Origin: Gymnothorax reevesii
Taxonomy: Eukaryota; Chordata; Actinopteri; Anguilliformes; Muraenidae
Direction: 5' to 3'
Assembly: GCA_029721435.1 (NCBI GenBank)
Contig: CM056576.1
Span: 117,355,166 to 117,419,165 of the forward strand
DNA: 64,000 bases
Under the pieces are notes generated by a model. That model did no database searches and had not been told where the DNA came from. It worked only from the letters and a program-made list of their open reading frames with translations. Positions 44,946-58,380 of this stretch are shown piece after piece. Positions within the stretch are counted from its first letter, which is position 1, and every line of letters begins with the position of its first letter. A program made the position numbers and the translations under genes.

Positions 44946-45639
44946 AATCATCATCATCCCTTTAATATTTTAATGCTTTCTCAAATTTTATTAAATTAAA
45001 ATACCCATAATATAGTGATGTTTAAGGTTAATTTGTGGCATTCATTTTTTGGTATGTTTTTGTGACATTTTATTATTTTTTCCTATATTAATTTTTTTTT
45101 TAATTTCCAAATGGATTTCTTTTTATGAAAAATTTTTTCCCAAACATTATACCGCTGGTTTGGATAAGCTACCTTTATGCAGGAACTTGCCAGTTGATGA
45201 AGATTTACCTTGGCAGATAAAACTCAGACAAAATGTTCCATCTTTTCCTACTAACATTTTGATTAAAATGGATGGTGGCAATTTTTATACACTCATGAGA
45301 AACGTGACGCAGCTCCATAAAGAAATATTCGCCTCTCCCTTTCCTAATTTCCTTTGTTTTCGTATATGTGCTGCATTAATGTTTATGCAAAAGGTTATAT
45401 ATGACAAGTATAACATATAAAAGCGCACAAATACACCAAACACAATGAAATTATTTATGGAATGAAAGAAGTTCCAACCCATATATCACCCGAGTTAAAG
45501 TAACTGACCCTTTAAATGTTATACCTGGTTTGGCCAGCTTTACAACAACTTTCATCGCCAAATGCTTTCAATAACTTGACATCAGTCTTTTAAAGTCCTT
45601 TGTAATTAATTATTTTTTTCCTGCTCTTCTTCCCTGAAT

Positions 45640-47235
45640 TGTCTTAATTCAGCCACATTGGGTGACTAAGAATGATCTGGCAATTTAAGGTCCTGCGAGA
45701 GCATCTAAATGGTTTCAAGTCAGGACCTTGACAAGCCAATCCAAAATCATTCTCCCCTTTTGAACCATTCAGAGATGGGCTTCCTCTTGTGCTTCGGATT
45801 GATGTCTCGCTGCATAACCCAATTTTGCTTGAGCTTCAAGTTCCGTCAATTATTATAACAAGTCACCCTGGCCTTGGAGCAGCTAAGCAACCCCACACCA
45901 TCACCCACCACTATCTTATTGCGGGATGCTGTGTGAACTTTACGCCAGATGTAACGGGGCGAACATCTTCCAAAAAGTTTTATTTTCTACTCATCAGAAC
46001 ATTTTTCAAAAAGGCTTGCAGGGACACAAAAATCATAGTTCAATTCAGATTTTTAGCTTAGTTCAGATTTGCAGTTCATATTACAATTGGGTTGCATCTA
46101 CAGAACTGTAATGAGAATGCATCTGTCCTCTGAAGCAGCATGCAACAAAAACAACGTCATATTTCTGAGAGCACTCATGGTTTTCAAACTTGATTCAAAC
46201 CAAGAAAATTGACACGCTTGTTGGGAATGTATGGATGGGACGAAGGGTGATGGCAAACAGTATGTCAGCTGGACTGTATATGATGAGGACAATAAGGCGG
46301 AAAAAAAAGCCAAACTATTAGCTTTAGCAGTTTTAACAGCTTTTCCTGGCGATGCAGTACCAGTGCTCAGCGCATGCGTGAAGGTAAAAAGCTTCATAGA
46401 TTCTGATCTGACCTTTCCCATTCATGTCACATCGCCACAAATCAGGTCTCTACCTGATCTAGGGCCACATTTGACAGTGGCTTAATGCTGAATTAAACAT
46501 CATGTGTAAAGATCAGATTTTTGTGCCCACACAGCCAAGAAAACATCTCCTGTTGGCAAGTGTTTTCGCCCTGTAGCTCTTCCATGGTTATTTTTGCCCA
46601 GGCTCTGTCTAACGGTGGAACCATGAATAGTGACCTTACCTGAGGTCACATAAGCTTTAGATGTTTGTCTGAGTTCTTCATTGACCTCCCAGATGAGTCA
46701 TACATACAATCATGGAGGACGTTTTGGTAGACTAGCTACTCCTGGGAAGATTCATCACTCTGCCAAGTTCTCTCCATATGGACATAATGTCTCTCACTGT
46801 GGTTTCCTAGAGCTCCACAGCCTTAGAGATAGCTTTGCAACCCTTTCCAGATCAATATTTTTCAATAACATTCTTCCTAATCTGTGCTGTAATTTATTTT
46901 TGTTTGGGCAGAAGTTAGAGAGAAGTTAGCCAATTTCACTTTGCTAAGAATTTAAGTGATGTTTATATTCATCAAGGCTGGCATCAAGCAAGCCAGGATC
47001 CGTCTAGATGAATTTAACACCATTCACCATCTCACTTGTATTCACCCTTGTTTGAGTCCCCATGCATTCTATGAAGCAGAAACCAACATAAATATTGAAT
47101 TTGCCATGATGCAGTAATTTCCCTTGTTTTGGCACCAGAACATGTGTATTAAACATGGTCCACATTGGAATGCTCAATCATGAGTAACAGTAAGAAATTG
47201 TGTGGTATTGCGGCAAGTAAATACTTTTCCTCATA
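45640..47235 (-). pseudogene. Tc1-like transposon, minus strand, split by another element
   Basis: The minus strand encodes broken Tc1 transposase pieces: MVWGCLAAPRPG (about 45900), LVIIDGT, then LKLKQNWVMQRDINPKHKRK and SEWFKR, and finally SPNVAELRQ. These match the WGC, QQDN.PKH and NVAEL motifs of fish Tc1 families. The N-terminal part resumes at 46540-46960 (for example the complement of GAGGACGTTTTGGTAGACTA). Stops and frameshifts make it inactive. The terminus near 47235 is approximate. Confidence 0.8.
46021..46529. mobile_element. Non-autonomous DNA element inserted in the Tc1 copy
   Basis: It replaces the middle of the Tc1 relic. The left end GGGACACAAAAATCATAG and the inverted right end GTGGGCACAAAAATCTGATC are similar. 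It contains ATTCAGATTTTTAGC and GATCTGACCTTTCCCATTCA, as in dispersed fish elements I recall. The open frame at 46231-46482 is unrecognised. Confidence 0.55.
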
Positions 47236-47239
47236 TTGT

Positions 47240-47790
47240 GAATGCACAAGATTGCCTATTTGCAGTTGCGGTCGACGCACCTTAAGGTGTCAGCTTGGGA
47301 GTCTCTGTGTGGAATTTCAAGGCACTTGACTGCTCTCACACACTAAGTGCCAGTGCTAGCATAATCTAATAAAGGTCCATGCGGCTGAATGCGGCCTGTA
47401 ATCAGTTAGTAATGCTGGGAGAGCGTCACTCGGATGTGGCAGTTACGCTGCAGCTAGAAAATTCAAAGAAGGGGGGGGCAGAAAAGTCCTGGAAATAAAG
47501 GCTTTTCCAGCATAAATCTTTTTCATGGCAAACAAAGTGGTCTCTGCGGGGAAAAGGGTCTTTCTGAAGATGAAGCCAAGTCATTATCTCCAGGCCTTTA
47601 CTCCCTGTGAGCCCAGGGACCGGACTTTTTTGTGCCTAGCAGCAGGTAGCGCCTGTCAGAGTGGGTCATCGCTGGGGCCCTGCGCCCCCATTGTGGCGGC
47701 TGCCAAACCAGCGTTGCCTGACTCAGGGGTGAGAGGTCAGGAGCCCGCTGTGAGCCTCCATACCTGGGCTTTTGTCCTAGAATGACAGAT
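47240..47790. promoter_or_regulatory. Candidate cis-regulatory island 1
   Basis: Unique, GC-richer sequence starting right after the Tc1 end, with CTAATCAGTTAGTAATGCTG-like homeodomain cores (TAATC, TAGTAA) and E-boxes. An 86-codon frame at 47525-47782 is unrecognised. Confidence 0.3.
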
Positions 47791-48599
47791 AATTTAGAAA
47801 ATCAAATTTATTTTCCCATGCCCATGCCTTTTATGGTCCCAGCCCCCGTCTCTTTTGTAACAGGGTGGGTATGGCTGCAGTGTTAAACTTTTAAAGTCTC
47901 ACAATTCTCAGCTCATCTATTGAACATCACGCTGGCCATTTTGAGACTTTTCCAATGCAATTGTTTTTCCTGAAGAGCTGACTTTGACAAATCCCACCAC
48001 AGTGCTTTCTATTCCTTAGGAGAGTTGATATTTAGCCTTTTAGACTGCACCAATAAAGACACTTTTGAACATTGTGTCTGCATGAATTGGTCACCATATG
48101 TTCCCAGAAGGACTTTTTAAATGCGCCAGCTAAAATGGGAAGCCTCTACAAACTGAACAAAATAGTTAGCTGAATTGTTTTGCTGCTCTGCAAACTGCTA
48201 GTGGTTTAAAATTTGGCGCAACACAATCATTTTGTGGCTGAAAATACTTTCACATTTTGTGGCACCATAGGCATTTTTGTATTATTAACATACAAGCATG
48301 AAAAGTATGGGACCTGTGACAGTGGAGTTAATCTAGATGTTTTCTTGCGTAAACTGACATGGCATTTTGAAAAGGGATTGGTTTTGTGGGTATGATTAAA
48401 TGGGGAGATAAGCCACTTTTTCTGTGCTGAAAAATAAGATGCATTCGGGCTGGGTTGGCACAACACTAAGCACGTTTGCTACCGCTAATTCTGAACTGGT
48501 ATGGCACAGCACAACTGACAGCCTGAAAGCGCCGTACTGACAGGCAATTATGAGCAAAGTGCACCTCATACCGCGCTCCAGACAGCTGTATTATTTATA

Positions 48600-49190
48600 T
48601 TGTAGTAGCCTGATTCCTTTTGATTTTCTCCCCAGTGCGTTTGCCTGGCAGGGAAGCTAGCTGTCTTCTCTGGCTGGAGAATGGAGAGCCCCACTTAGCA
48701 GCAGGCTAATCGAATGACTTCCTCAGCATGGAGCCCAGTGTGAGAGCTGGACCCAGCGGGGCGGTGGGTAGAGGTTGCCCCCAGAGGTTACAGGTACCTT
48801 TCATCCTGCGTCCCGGGACAGCACCGACATCCTGCTGCTAAAAATTTGTCGTCCTGCTTCGGTCTCATTCTGAGACTGTCAGCGTGGGCCCCTGATGAGA
48901 GATTTGTGATATGATAACTCGATTAGGCCCCAGGACAGAAGAGGCTGGTGGCAGACAGCCAGAGAGGCCCGGAGAAATCTCGATCCCGCTGGTTAACCTC
49001 TCCTCGGGAGACCGGCTGTTTGACCTGCCTGATATCGGCACCCCCCTGGCATTACACAAATCACTGGTATGGCTGATAATACAGGTCAGAATGCGACATA
49101 TTGGAGCAAAGTAGAGGTCAAAAGGGACCAGATACAATCTCTTTTCGCTGGCCAAATTCCAGCTCACAGGCACTTTGCCATAAGCCAGCT
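48600..49190. promoter_or_regulatory. Candidate cis-regulatory island 2
   Basis: Repeat-free and GC-richer, with AGGCTAATCGAATGAC, GATATGATAACTCGATTAGG and GGTTAACCTCTCC, i.e. homeodomain- and HNF-like cores. Frames on both strands (48865-49173) are unrecognised. Confidence 0.3.
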
Positions 49191-49909
49191 TCAGTTGGTA
49201 AAGTAGCCATTTCAGGAATCAGTTCAGTTCCTCTCCACTCAAACATTGTTTGAACCACTGTCTTCACCAGTAAGTGAGTAGAGGGGGCATTATGCAGAGG
49301 CTCAAAGGTGGAAAATAATACAGGCCATGTTTCTGGAACCTCTTCCACCTCTACCATCTTTGCTGTCTCAATTCATCTGTTCCCCTCCCCTTAAACTACT
49401 GCTGTGAATCACATTGATTCAAATTTGTTAATTAATTTATTATTTATTACCAAGACTTTGTAATTGACATTGGTAGCATGACAAGTTACATATTTTCAAT
49501 ATGATTTGCAGGTGCAATTAAGTGCTTTGAAGTGAATTTGACGGTGTTGACCAGGAAAATTGGCTGGGGAGCAGCAGTCTTTTTAATGAAAAAAAAAAAT
49601 TCCAATCAAGCCTCCTAAATTTTCACTCAATAGAACTATACATTGGCACCAGTTATTTGACATCTTACAATTTAGTTGTGAGGTTTTTAATTGTGAAACT
49701 ACCTTAAAGATGCCCCTTCATGTTTTTCCTCTTTTGATTATCCAGTTAATTTGGTCAGGCATAGTGAGAAATTGTGCCTATGTTCCTCTCTATGGAGATT
49801 TCTTCTGACTGGGAGACCCTCATTTTGGCCAGGACCAGCGTGAGAATGCTAGCAGTTCTGAATTGTGTCCAATATATCTCTGTCAGTTTGAGTTATTCGC
49901 AGTTATCTC

Positions 49910-50430
49910 CTTTTTAGGGACACGATGCATTAAGCTCGCGTCTCGGCCTTTTTCCGAACAACTGACTCAGGCAATACTGGAGCACCATGAAAGCCAAACA
50001 GTAGCCTCCCCTATCAGGTTGGGCCTTTGAGGGAGTTCAGAGAGACACAGAGCGGACCGCCTTTGTTTGGTGTCTCAATGACCGCTCCCTTTGTGGCCGA
50101 CCCAGCCCCCATAAAGGAAAGGGGCTGCTCTTGTTTGCCCAGAAGGAGGTTTAATAGCCAGGGGGCGGAACAATGGCGTGGCATTCAGCGTTCTGACGGC
50201 TCATCGCGGGGTGCTACGAGAGCCGACCTTCCCGGGGACGCTCGCGATGACACGGGCCAATGGTGGAGGGGAGAAAAGGGGCCATTGAAACAGGAAGCAG
50301 GTCCCATCTGCCCCCCCTAGAACCTCCTCACCTTGCCCCCGCATGGCCCGGGGTTCCTCCCCCAGCACAATGAGCAAATTTAGTGTGTCGATGTGGCCCA
50401 AAAACGTTCATTGCAGAAAGCCGTGGAGGG
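49910..50430. promoter_or_regulatory. Candidate cis-regulatory island 3 with SOX/TCF-like motifs
   Basis: Contains CCTTTGTTTGG, CCCTTTGTGG, GAACAATGG (SOX/TCF cores), CCATAAAGG and GGGCCAATGG within 250 bases. CpG-bearing and repeat-free. The frame 50027-50317 resembles no protein. Confidence 0.35.
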
Positions 50431-50912
50431 GAATATCAACGGCGTTCGATGGGCATGGTTTATTCATCGTCCTGCCCCTTTCCTTTCACTCGGTTCCTTT
50501 CCCTTTGAGTCCCTCTCTCCTTTCTTCCCATTCACTCCTCCTCTCTTGTCCCCAAACTTTTGCTTGATGCTATTTTCCCTACACCTTGCAAAGGGATGGA
50601 CGACAAGAATTAAGTTAGTTCTGCCCTGGCCTCCCTATTCATTTTGGTCCCCTGTGGAGGCAGGTATCTGGAACAATGATTAAAGAGTCATTAATCATTG
50701 GGGACTCTGACATGAGTCCCCTAGACCGACATTGCGAGATGATATGAACTCTCACCCTGTGATTCGGCCATAGCTTGTAACACGTGGACACGTAACCTCT
50801 CATTACTTCATGTAGTGCTATATGCAAAACATTATATTGTATTGCCATGCTACCCTATAACTTCTTGCTGGGCTTGATGTTTCATAGAAATGACGTGTTC
50901 TGTAAATTTTTA

Positions 50913-52417
50913 TACATCCCCAATTCCGAATTAAAATCAAAATGAAATGACTTTCAGATCACATGAGCCAATATGTTATTTACAATGGAATATAGATAAC
51001 ATTTAAAATGTTGAAACTGAGACATTTTACATTTTTATCCACAAAATGAGCTTTTTTCAAAATTTATGGCTGCAACAAGTCTCAAAAATGTTGGGACATA
51101 GCCATAATAGGCAGAAAAAGCTCTTAATATATACAAGAATCCGCTGAAAGAACATTTAGCAAGTAATTAAGTTAACTGGCATCAGGTGTGTAACATGATT
51201 GGCTAGAAAAGGGATGTCTTGGAGAGGCTGAGTTTCTCAGAAGTAAAGATGCCCAGAGGCTCTCCAACCTGTGAAGGCTTGTTTAAAAAAATTGTACTTT
51301 GAAAACAATGTTCCTCAACATGAATTTGCAAAGACTTTGAAGGTCTCATCATCGACAGTGCAAAGCATCGTCAAGAGATTCAGAGAAACTGGAAAAATCT
51401 CTGTGCGTTAGGGACAAGGCTGAAGACCTTTACCGGATGCACGTGATCTTCAGGTCTTCAGACGGCACTGCATCACTCACCGGCATGATCCTGTCATTGA
51501 CATTACTAAATGGGCCCAGGAATACGTAAAGAAACCACTGTCTGTAAACACATTCTGCCGTGCCATCCACAAATGCCACCTGAACTATATCATGCAAAAA
51601 GGAAGCCATTGTTGAGCATGATCCATAAGCGCTGATATGTTCTGTGGGCAAAGGCTCATTTGAAATGGACTGTAGCAAAGTGGCTAAATGTCTTGTGGTC
51701 AGATGAGTCCAAATTTGACATTCTTGTTGGAAATCATGGGCGTCGTGTCCTCCGGGCTAAAGAGAAGAAAGACCACCCCTCCTGTTATCAGCGTTCAGTT
51801 CAAAAGCCAGCATCTCTGATAGTATGGGGATGCATTAATGTATATGTTGTGGGACACTTGCATGTTTTAAAAAGCACCATGACTGCTGAAAGGTTTACAA
51901 GGTTTTAGAGCAACATATGATCCCCTCCAGACGACATCTATTCCAGGGAAGGCCTCGTGCATTTCAGCAGGACAACACAAAACCACATACTGCAGCTATT
52001 ACAACAGCATGGCCTGCCTGCAGTCCTTATCTTTAACTGATTTAGAACATTTGGCACATAATTAAACTAAAAGTCCATCAAAGGAGACCCAAAACTCTCC
52101 AGCAGCTGTAAGCCTGTATTAAACATGAGCAGGATCAAATTCTAATGGCTAAACTTAAGAAACTTGTCTCCTCAATGCTCAGACGCCTCCACTCTGTGTT
52201 AAAAAGAAGAGGGGATGCTACACCTTGGTAAACAGGCCCCTGTCCCAACTTTTTTTGAGACCTGTAGCAGCCATCAAATTGTCAGTTCCAACATTTGATA
52301 TGTTATTTCTGTTCTATTGTGAAAAATATAATACTGGCTGGTGTGATTTTAGTCATTTCGTTTTGATTTTATCCACAATTTACACTTTGTCCCAACTATT
52401 TTGGAATTGGGGTTGTA
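50913..52417 (+). pseudogene. Near full-length Tc1-like transposon, inactivated
   Basis: Left terminus TACATCCCCAATTCC (50913-50927) and right terminus GGAATTGGGGTTGTA (ending 52417) are inverted; subterminal AAAATCAAAATGAAATGACT is paired with AGTCATTTCGTTTTGATTTT. Within 1.5 kb, the frame at 51660-51905 gives [20 protein letters not shown] (first catalytic Asp) and SLIVWGC. Later frames give FQQDNTKPHTA with the second Asp kept. Stops, frameshifts and a missing stretch before the third motif inactivate it. Same family as the fragment at 27993. Confidence 0.9.
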
Positions 52418-54650
52418 GAGGCAAAAGAAGGAAATGACATGCTATAATACTTTGAAACAAGAGAGCAAGAGTTATGGACATGGAGTAACTGCCAAGACTG
52501 CCCATGTAAAATAGGTTAAAAACAAATGATGTACTTACGGTATATCCCAGACTATGTGTTTCACGAATTCCTGAAAATTATAGCCTAGTTAAATATATTC
52601 ACAGAATTATGATTTTGCTGCAACTCATATAATGACATTCAACTGAAAACATTTGAGTAAGTGTAACATTATCATTGCACATAATTGTTCATGTTTTTTT
52701 TTAGATCGAATGAATCTGTGATATATAGTTCATTAAACAGCAGCACATTCACTCTTCACATGTACATTATCGTCTTTTATACTTTTTTCAGTGGGTCTGT
52801 GCTGTATTTAAAGCTTGCAGTTCTTTGACTCACGTCTATTCTTTCCACATCAGTCACTGGATATAGCCATTTATCGCTTAAATGATAAAATCCAGTTGGA
52901 TATAACCCATGATGTACAGCTTTCTTGTGTCGCGATTGGTCTGATTCCATGCATTGATGAACATCACCTAATATTCACGAAAGTAACTTTACCACTTCTA
53001 CTGGTAACTGTTCAACAACGTTGGCGTTAGCTTCTACTCAATAGATTATTCGAGTCATTTGGATGAATAATTAGTTAGCTACCATGCTAAAGTGTTTGGT
53101 CAGTAAAGTAATAAGTTACACATGTAACTGTTGTCATAGACATTTGAATTTATTAATATAATGGCAAAAGGCATTAGCATGTTAGCTAGTGAATTATTCA
53201 TCCCATTGACTTGAATAGACTGCCAACCTGAAGCAAACGTTAACGCTATTTTTCCATTTTCCAAATAATAGAATGCTGACATTCATGGAATAAATAGGAT
53301 CTCTAATTTGTACGCCGGAGATATCAAATTTATGAAACTCGCTGAAGGCTGGGAATGAATTAAAATTAACACTCTCGTTGCATAAATTTGATATCTTTGC
53401 CTCACTCATGGGAGATCCTATATGTATTTAAGGAATCTAGGAAAATGGAATTGGATCTCTTGGAAAACTCGAAGACAACACAAGCTTGGGGGGACAGTGG
53501 TCTCCTCACACGCATCCCTGAAAGTCGGGGGTGCTGATCGTCCAGTCCATTTGTGTAAGTGCAAATCCACCTATTTGACCAATGTAAAATGCCGCTGTAT
53601 TGTCAACTTCTCTATGTACAGTCACCGTATATCCTGAGGTTGCATAAATATATCTTACCATTTGCAGTGCTGACAGTCTTGAGAATCCGCTTCATTCCTG
53701 GAGCTCTGCACATTTATCAACAGTAACACCTTTCTTGTCATATATTGTACATGTATTGTGGAAATCCATATGTTGCATTCTGCTGGAAAAAAGTCAATAT
53801 GAAAAAACATGTTAAAATGAATTTCTTGGGGTGACGAGAACTTTAAATTTAATGAACTGCAACCTTATTACTAAATGGAAATTTTTATTGGATGAAATTA
53901 ATATTTTAGCTAATTTTGTTATTTGGTTTATCTACACATTATTCTTGATATAATCCAGATTTTGAATGTTTTAATTGTGTTTTTTTATTTTTCTTAGGCT
54001 TTCTTTCCAAAGGCTTCTTGGCATGACAGTACATTTGATTGATGGACTGCCTGCCATGTGACTGAGAATTCCTGTTTGACAATGACTGATCCTGTGTTTG
54101 TGTATGTGTGCGTATGTGTGTGTATGTGAGAAAGAGAGAGGGAGTAAGAGAGGAAGACAGAGATCTGCTCCACATGTGAGACCATCTGCAAATCAGATTA
54201 ACCTGCCCCAGTGCTTGAAGCTGTGGTGAACAGTAGCTGGGAATTTAGACTGGCAGCAAGAGGAACATGTGGACAAACAGCTAAATGCTCTGTGGTAACT
54301 GGCTGTTGCAATAACGGGAGGTGCTCATCTGGAGTGTACTGAGTACAGAATTTGCTCAGAAAGTAATTTCACTCTCCCCTTAAAAATTTCAACCACAAAC
54401 GATCCCAATCGACCACCTGGAATCAGATTGTAAACCTAAAGAAAATTGCGTGTTGTACAGTTGTTTTATGCTTTATACTCAAGAAATTGTTAGGTGAGGT
54501 GAACAATGAATTAGCCAAGGTTTTACCAATGGAGAATTCCAAATTTATTGTCCAAAACCTTTTTTCAGTCTTCCAGGACTAGGAATGACGATTTTCTCTC
54601 CGCATATCCACTTAAGAGAAGCTGCTGTAAGTGTAAACCAGCCAACGGGA
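52418..54650. other. Non-coding AT-rich stretch, no gene seen
   Basis: A TG-rich then GA-rich run at 54095-54160 is the only simple repeat. Frames are short and unrecognised. Confidence 0.6.
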
Positions 54651-54654
54651 AGGC

Positions 54655-57060
54655 AAAGGGCCAGTGGTGGCCGTAAGCATCTGGGGGCCAATTTCAAAAG
54701 GGAATGTGGGGCCCTATAAAACATAAGAGCTTCATAATTTTGCTGAATGAAAGCCTATCCAGTGAAGTTTCAACATTTCTGGTTGAAACTTGATGTTTAT
54801 TTGTGATTATTGATTAAAATATTGGCAATAAAATATATGCATGTGTATATGTGATAAATTTCTCAAAGACTGAAATGTGTAACTCACCCCAACAAGCAAG
54901 TTGCCTTGCAAACTGCAGACGTCTTTGTGTACTTTATGCGTCACTGAATTAGAAATTTTAAAAAAAGTTGACCCCTAAACTGATCAAAGGTTTATATACA
55001 AACGGCGCTATGAGCCCTTATTCGTTGTTTTCTTACGAGGGGACAGAGTAACGGGATAGGTCTACAAAATAATCACTGGGATAATGATACGGTAAAATTT
55101 AGATGTAATTCAAACTATGAAATCCCATCAACATTATTTAATGTCGCTTGAATAGACTATTAGAAACATTCGGTGACTCGTATTGCCAAATCTGAATTCA
55201 AATTTGCATAGCTATAAACATTACGCAACACTGGGTGACGTAGTACCCCTCTGCTTTGTCAGAGAATGAGGCTAGCTTTGCCATAGCCATGGAGATAAGA
55301 CCATCAATATGTTTTCAGCTTGTTCACCATTTTAATGTTTTCATTCAATTGCGAAGCCATGCGAATTAAGGAGCATGATTTTTTTTTTTTGCTCAAAGTA
55401 CATGAAGCAAATGTTATATTAAAACGCAGCACAGTGTGTTATGTTAATGTTATGCACTGATAACAGATTAGCAAAAATCAAACAGGTCCGCACCCGTTGT
55501 TTCGGCGTGGAGATGCTTGAACTCCCAGAAAACTCGCCTCTTGTTGGTTTTGGTTGGATTATGTCCCGAAACTCCTTGGGTATAGAGTAACCAAAAGTTA
55601 CCTAATGGTCACTGTACGATTTTAGCAATCTTATAAGACCACTACATGACACACTATGCGACTTGGATCGAATAAGCTTTGGTACGACGTCAAGTTTGAT
55701 GTGTGCAGACTGTGCGATGGCCGTTTACTGAATTGCAGATTACGACGTACGTCAATATGTAACATCATTAGCGTACAACATCCATCTGAGCTACCATGTT
55801 CATTTTATTCACTGTTATTTTAGCCCTGTGTAAGCTTAATGGTAATGTCAGACGCGAATAAGATAACGTTCAGCTAATATAGTTATACAATTAACAGTAC
55901 TTGCGTTAATGACACGATGAACCATCTACGCCTCAGTCAACATTTAAATGCTTTTTGAAGAATAATTGTTCTGTAAGGTTAATGGTTCATTGCCTTCCAA
56001 AGCCGATGGGTTGGCAAGTTGTATTTGCGAAATGTCTCAATGCTTGTTCTCTTCGACAATGCTTTGTATTGAACTGATTTGTATTTAATTTATTTTATTC
56101 AGTTTGCACGGCATGGCAAACGTGAAGGATTGTATGCAATTAAATGTCCGTTAAAATCGAATGCCTTGTGACCGTCATTTAACTGCAATGTGTGTCTACA
56201 TAATCACTGTCGGCATCAGCTAATGCGTAATCTATAAATTATTCAGTTTATTTTATTTAAAAAATAAACAATTATCATTTCATTTTCTGCTGCATTTGTA
56301 TTGGCTGATTAGTAGACGTGGGTCGTAGCAGCTGTCACACTGAGAGGTAGTCATCCGAAATTTCTGACACTGTCAGAATTTAATCTCAGGTTATCTTTGG
56401 TCGCAAGATGCTGGCAACAGCCGTCCTTGAACCTGTCTCACAGTGCGACGTAAGACCATCGTTTTAGAGCCACAACCAAGGATTTCTCCACGTTGCTCCT
56501 ATGATGGGCATCCCTCATCTGGGACGGCCCAAAATCATGCAGTGTGTACCAGCCATAAGGGCCATAACTTCTTGGAACTTGGAAGCATGCGTTCATTTTC
56601 AAGGTGCCTAATTTCCGTCAAATACTCATCAGACACCAAAAAATGTGTCCACCAGACTTTTCCATAATGTTCATGGATAATTTAATGCGAGAAAACGCAA
56701 ACGAAAAAAATAAATAATGCAATAAAATGTACACATCAAAGCTCACTATTCTATACAATACTAAATAGATTTCGAGGCACCGGCCGGGGCGCACTACAAT
56801 ACCCTCATAGAAGGCTTAATGTGGTTTTTATAAGTCATTGCAAAATGTCCCGATTTGAGTGGCCGTCAGGGATCCCAAACATTTGCCTTTTTGGGGAATA
56901 TTTTCCCGGTTTGCCTTTCCTGTCTGTGCACCTCTGCGTTTTCATACAGTCAACGTATAGGATGTTAATTCTTGCCTGGCAGCTGGGGGCCCCCTGGAGG
57001 GCAGGGCCCGTTTCAACTGAAACGGTTGAAACATATGTAAGGCCGCCTATGCAAAGGACC
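54655..57060. mobile_element. Possible large DNA transposon relic
   Basis: CCAGTGGTGGCCGTAAGCAT with CTGGGGGCC near 54660, and inverted GCATAGGCGGCCTTACATAT with CAGGGGGCCCCCAG near 56985-57055, could be the ends of one 2.4-kb element. The interior is AT-rich with no transposase frame. The pairing is weak and may be coincidental. Confidence 0.25.
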
Positions 57061-58380
57061 CAAAGCACTCAGGCGAATTCTAGGTCTCTATGAATATTAT
57101 ATCAAAGAAAATAATGACACAAGCTTAATCTTTTTATTTGGAGCCTAAAATTTATGTTCATGCATACATTTCAAACACGTATAAGACATTTATGTCAAGT
57201 AAGTAAAGGATCATTGAGACGGGAAATTTGGGCCATTATCAAAAACCAGTGTCTGCGGGCTCTCATTAGTCAATACCATTGCCAATTATAATGGCACGAA
57301 TGCAAAATAGAACCAAGTTGTGGATGAGCACAGATGTCAGACTGTTTATGAAGGAAAAAGAGCTGAAAGCACGACTCTGGAACACGCAATCAGGCACTGT
57401 AGGTTTGTTTAGAGAACAAAATGAAATAAAAGCAGTCTGTGCTCAACAAATATGAAACAAATGATTCTGGGCTCCCTCTGCTCTCCACATTTGACTCTGG
57501 CTGAACAAGTGTTGGAAATTTCATGTTGCTTTCCTTCGCTGACAATGGACAGAAAAAAATCACACACAGCTGACATTTCTCATCATTTACTGTATAAGCA
57601 GATCATTGAACAGATGGTCACCAGCACACGCTTGCTTTATCGTATCGGTACATCACATCGACCATGATTTAAGCATCGGTCTGATACCGCTTGAGTCATT
57701 TAACCCTTTTGTTGGGTGCACTTTAAGGCATCAATAATGCATATTGGGTAGTGTGTGCCATGTGTACTACATGAAAATGCATTCATTTGATTGTTCTTTG
57801 CAGAAAATTAGGTTTATAAACAGTTTTAACAATGTGATGTATTATTACATCGATTTCTGTTGTAAGAATGGGCCATTTTCAACCCAAACATTCCACTGGG
57901 GTGATGTTCGAACCGCATTTCTATGCTCAAGTTTAATGGTGGTGTAAAAAGCGATCGCTCCACATTGCTTGTGTTAATTGCTCAGGGCATTGGGTTTACG
58001 CACCTGTGACCCTTACGGTGAACTGGTTTACCTTGTAAGATCCCCACACACTGTAATGGCAGTGTGACCCAATGCCCCCAGACTCTTTAGTCTGCAAACA
58101 TTGTTGAAGAGTCTAAACAAAACCGGATAAAGGCTTAATGTTTGAATTTTTAATGTTTGCAGTACTTCACATTCTCGCCGCATATCATCACTCAAGCCCT
58201 ATTCTATCTTTCAATCCACTGTCTTTTGACACTCACTCTTTTTTTCTGTCGTCTGCACGCTCAACATCCCCCCCTTACTCTGACCCAGTCCTTTTAGCGG
58301 TCCACAAAAAAGTCTCTACTGACTAAATGAGTCAGATATAGACAAGCAAAGCTGATGAATAGCTATTTAGCTAGCTAATT
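57061..58380. other. Non-coding stretch, no gene seen
   Basis: AT-rich; all frames short and unrecognised; no repeat family identified. Confidence 0.6.

Noticed and set aside
45049..45420. 123-codon + strand frame with a hydrophobic N-terminus
   Set aside because: The hydrophobic part is translated poly-T sequence; no family resemblance.
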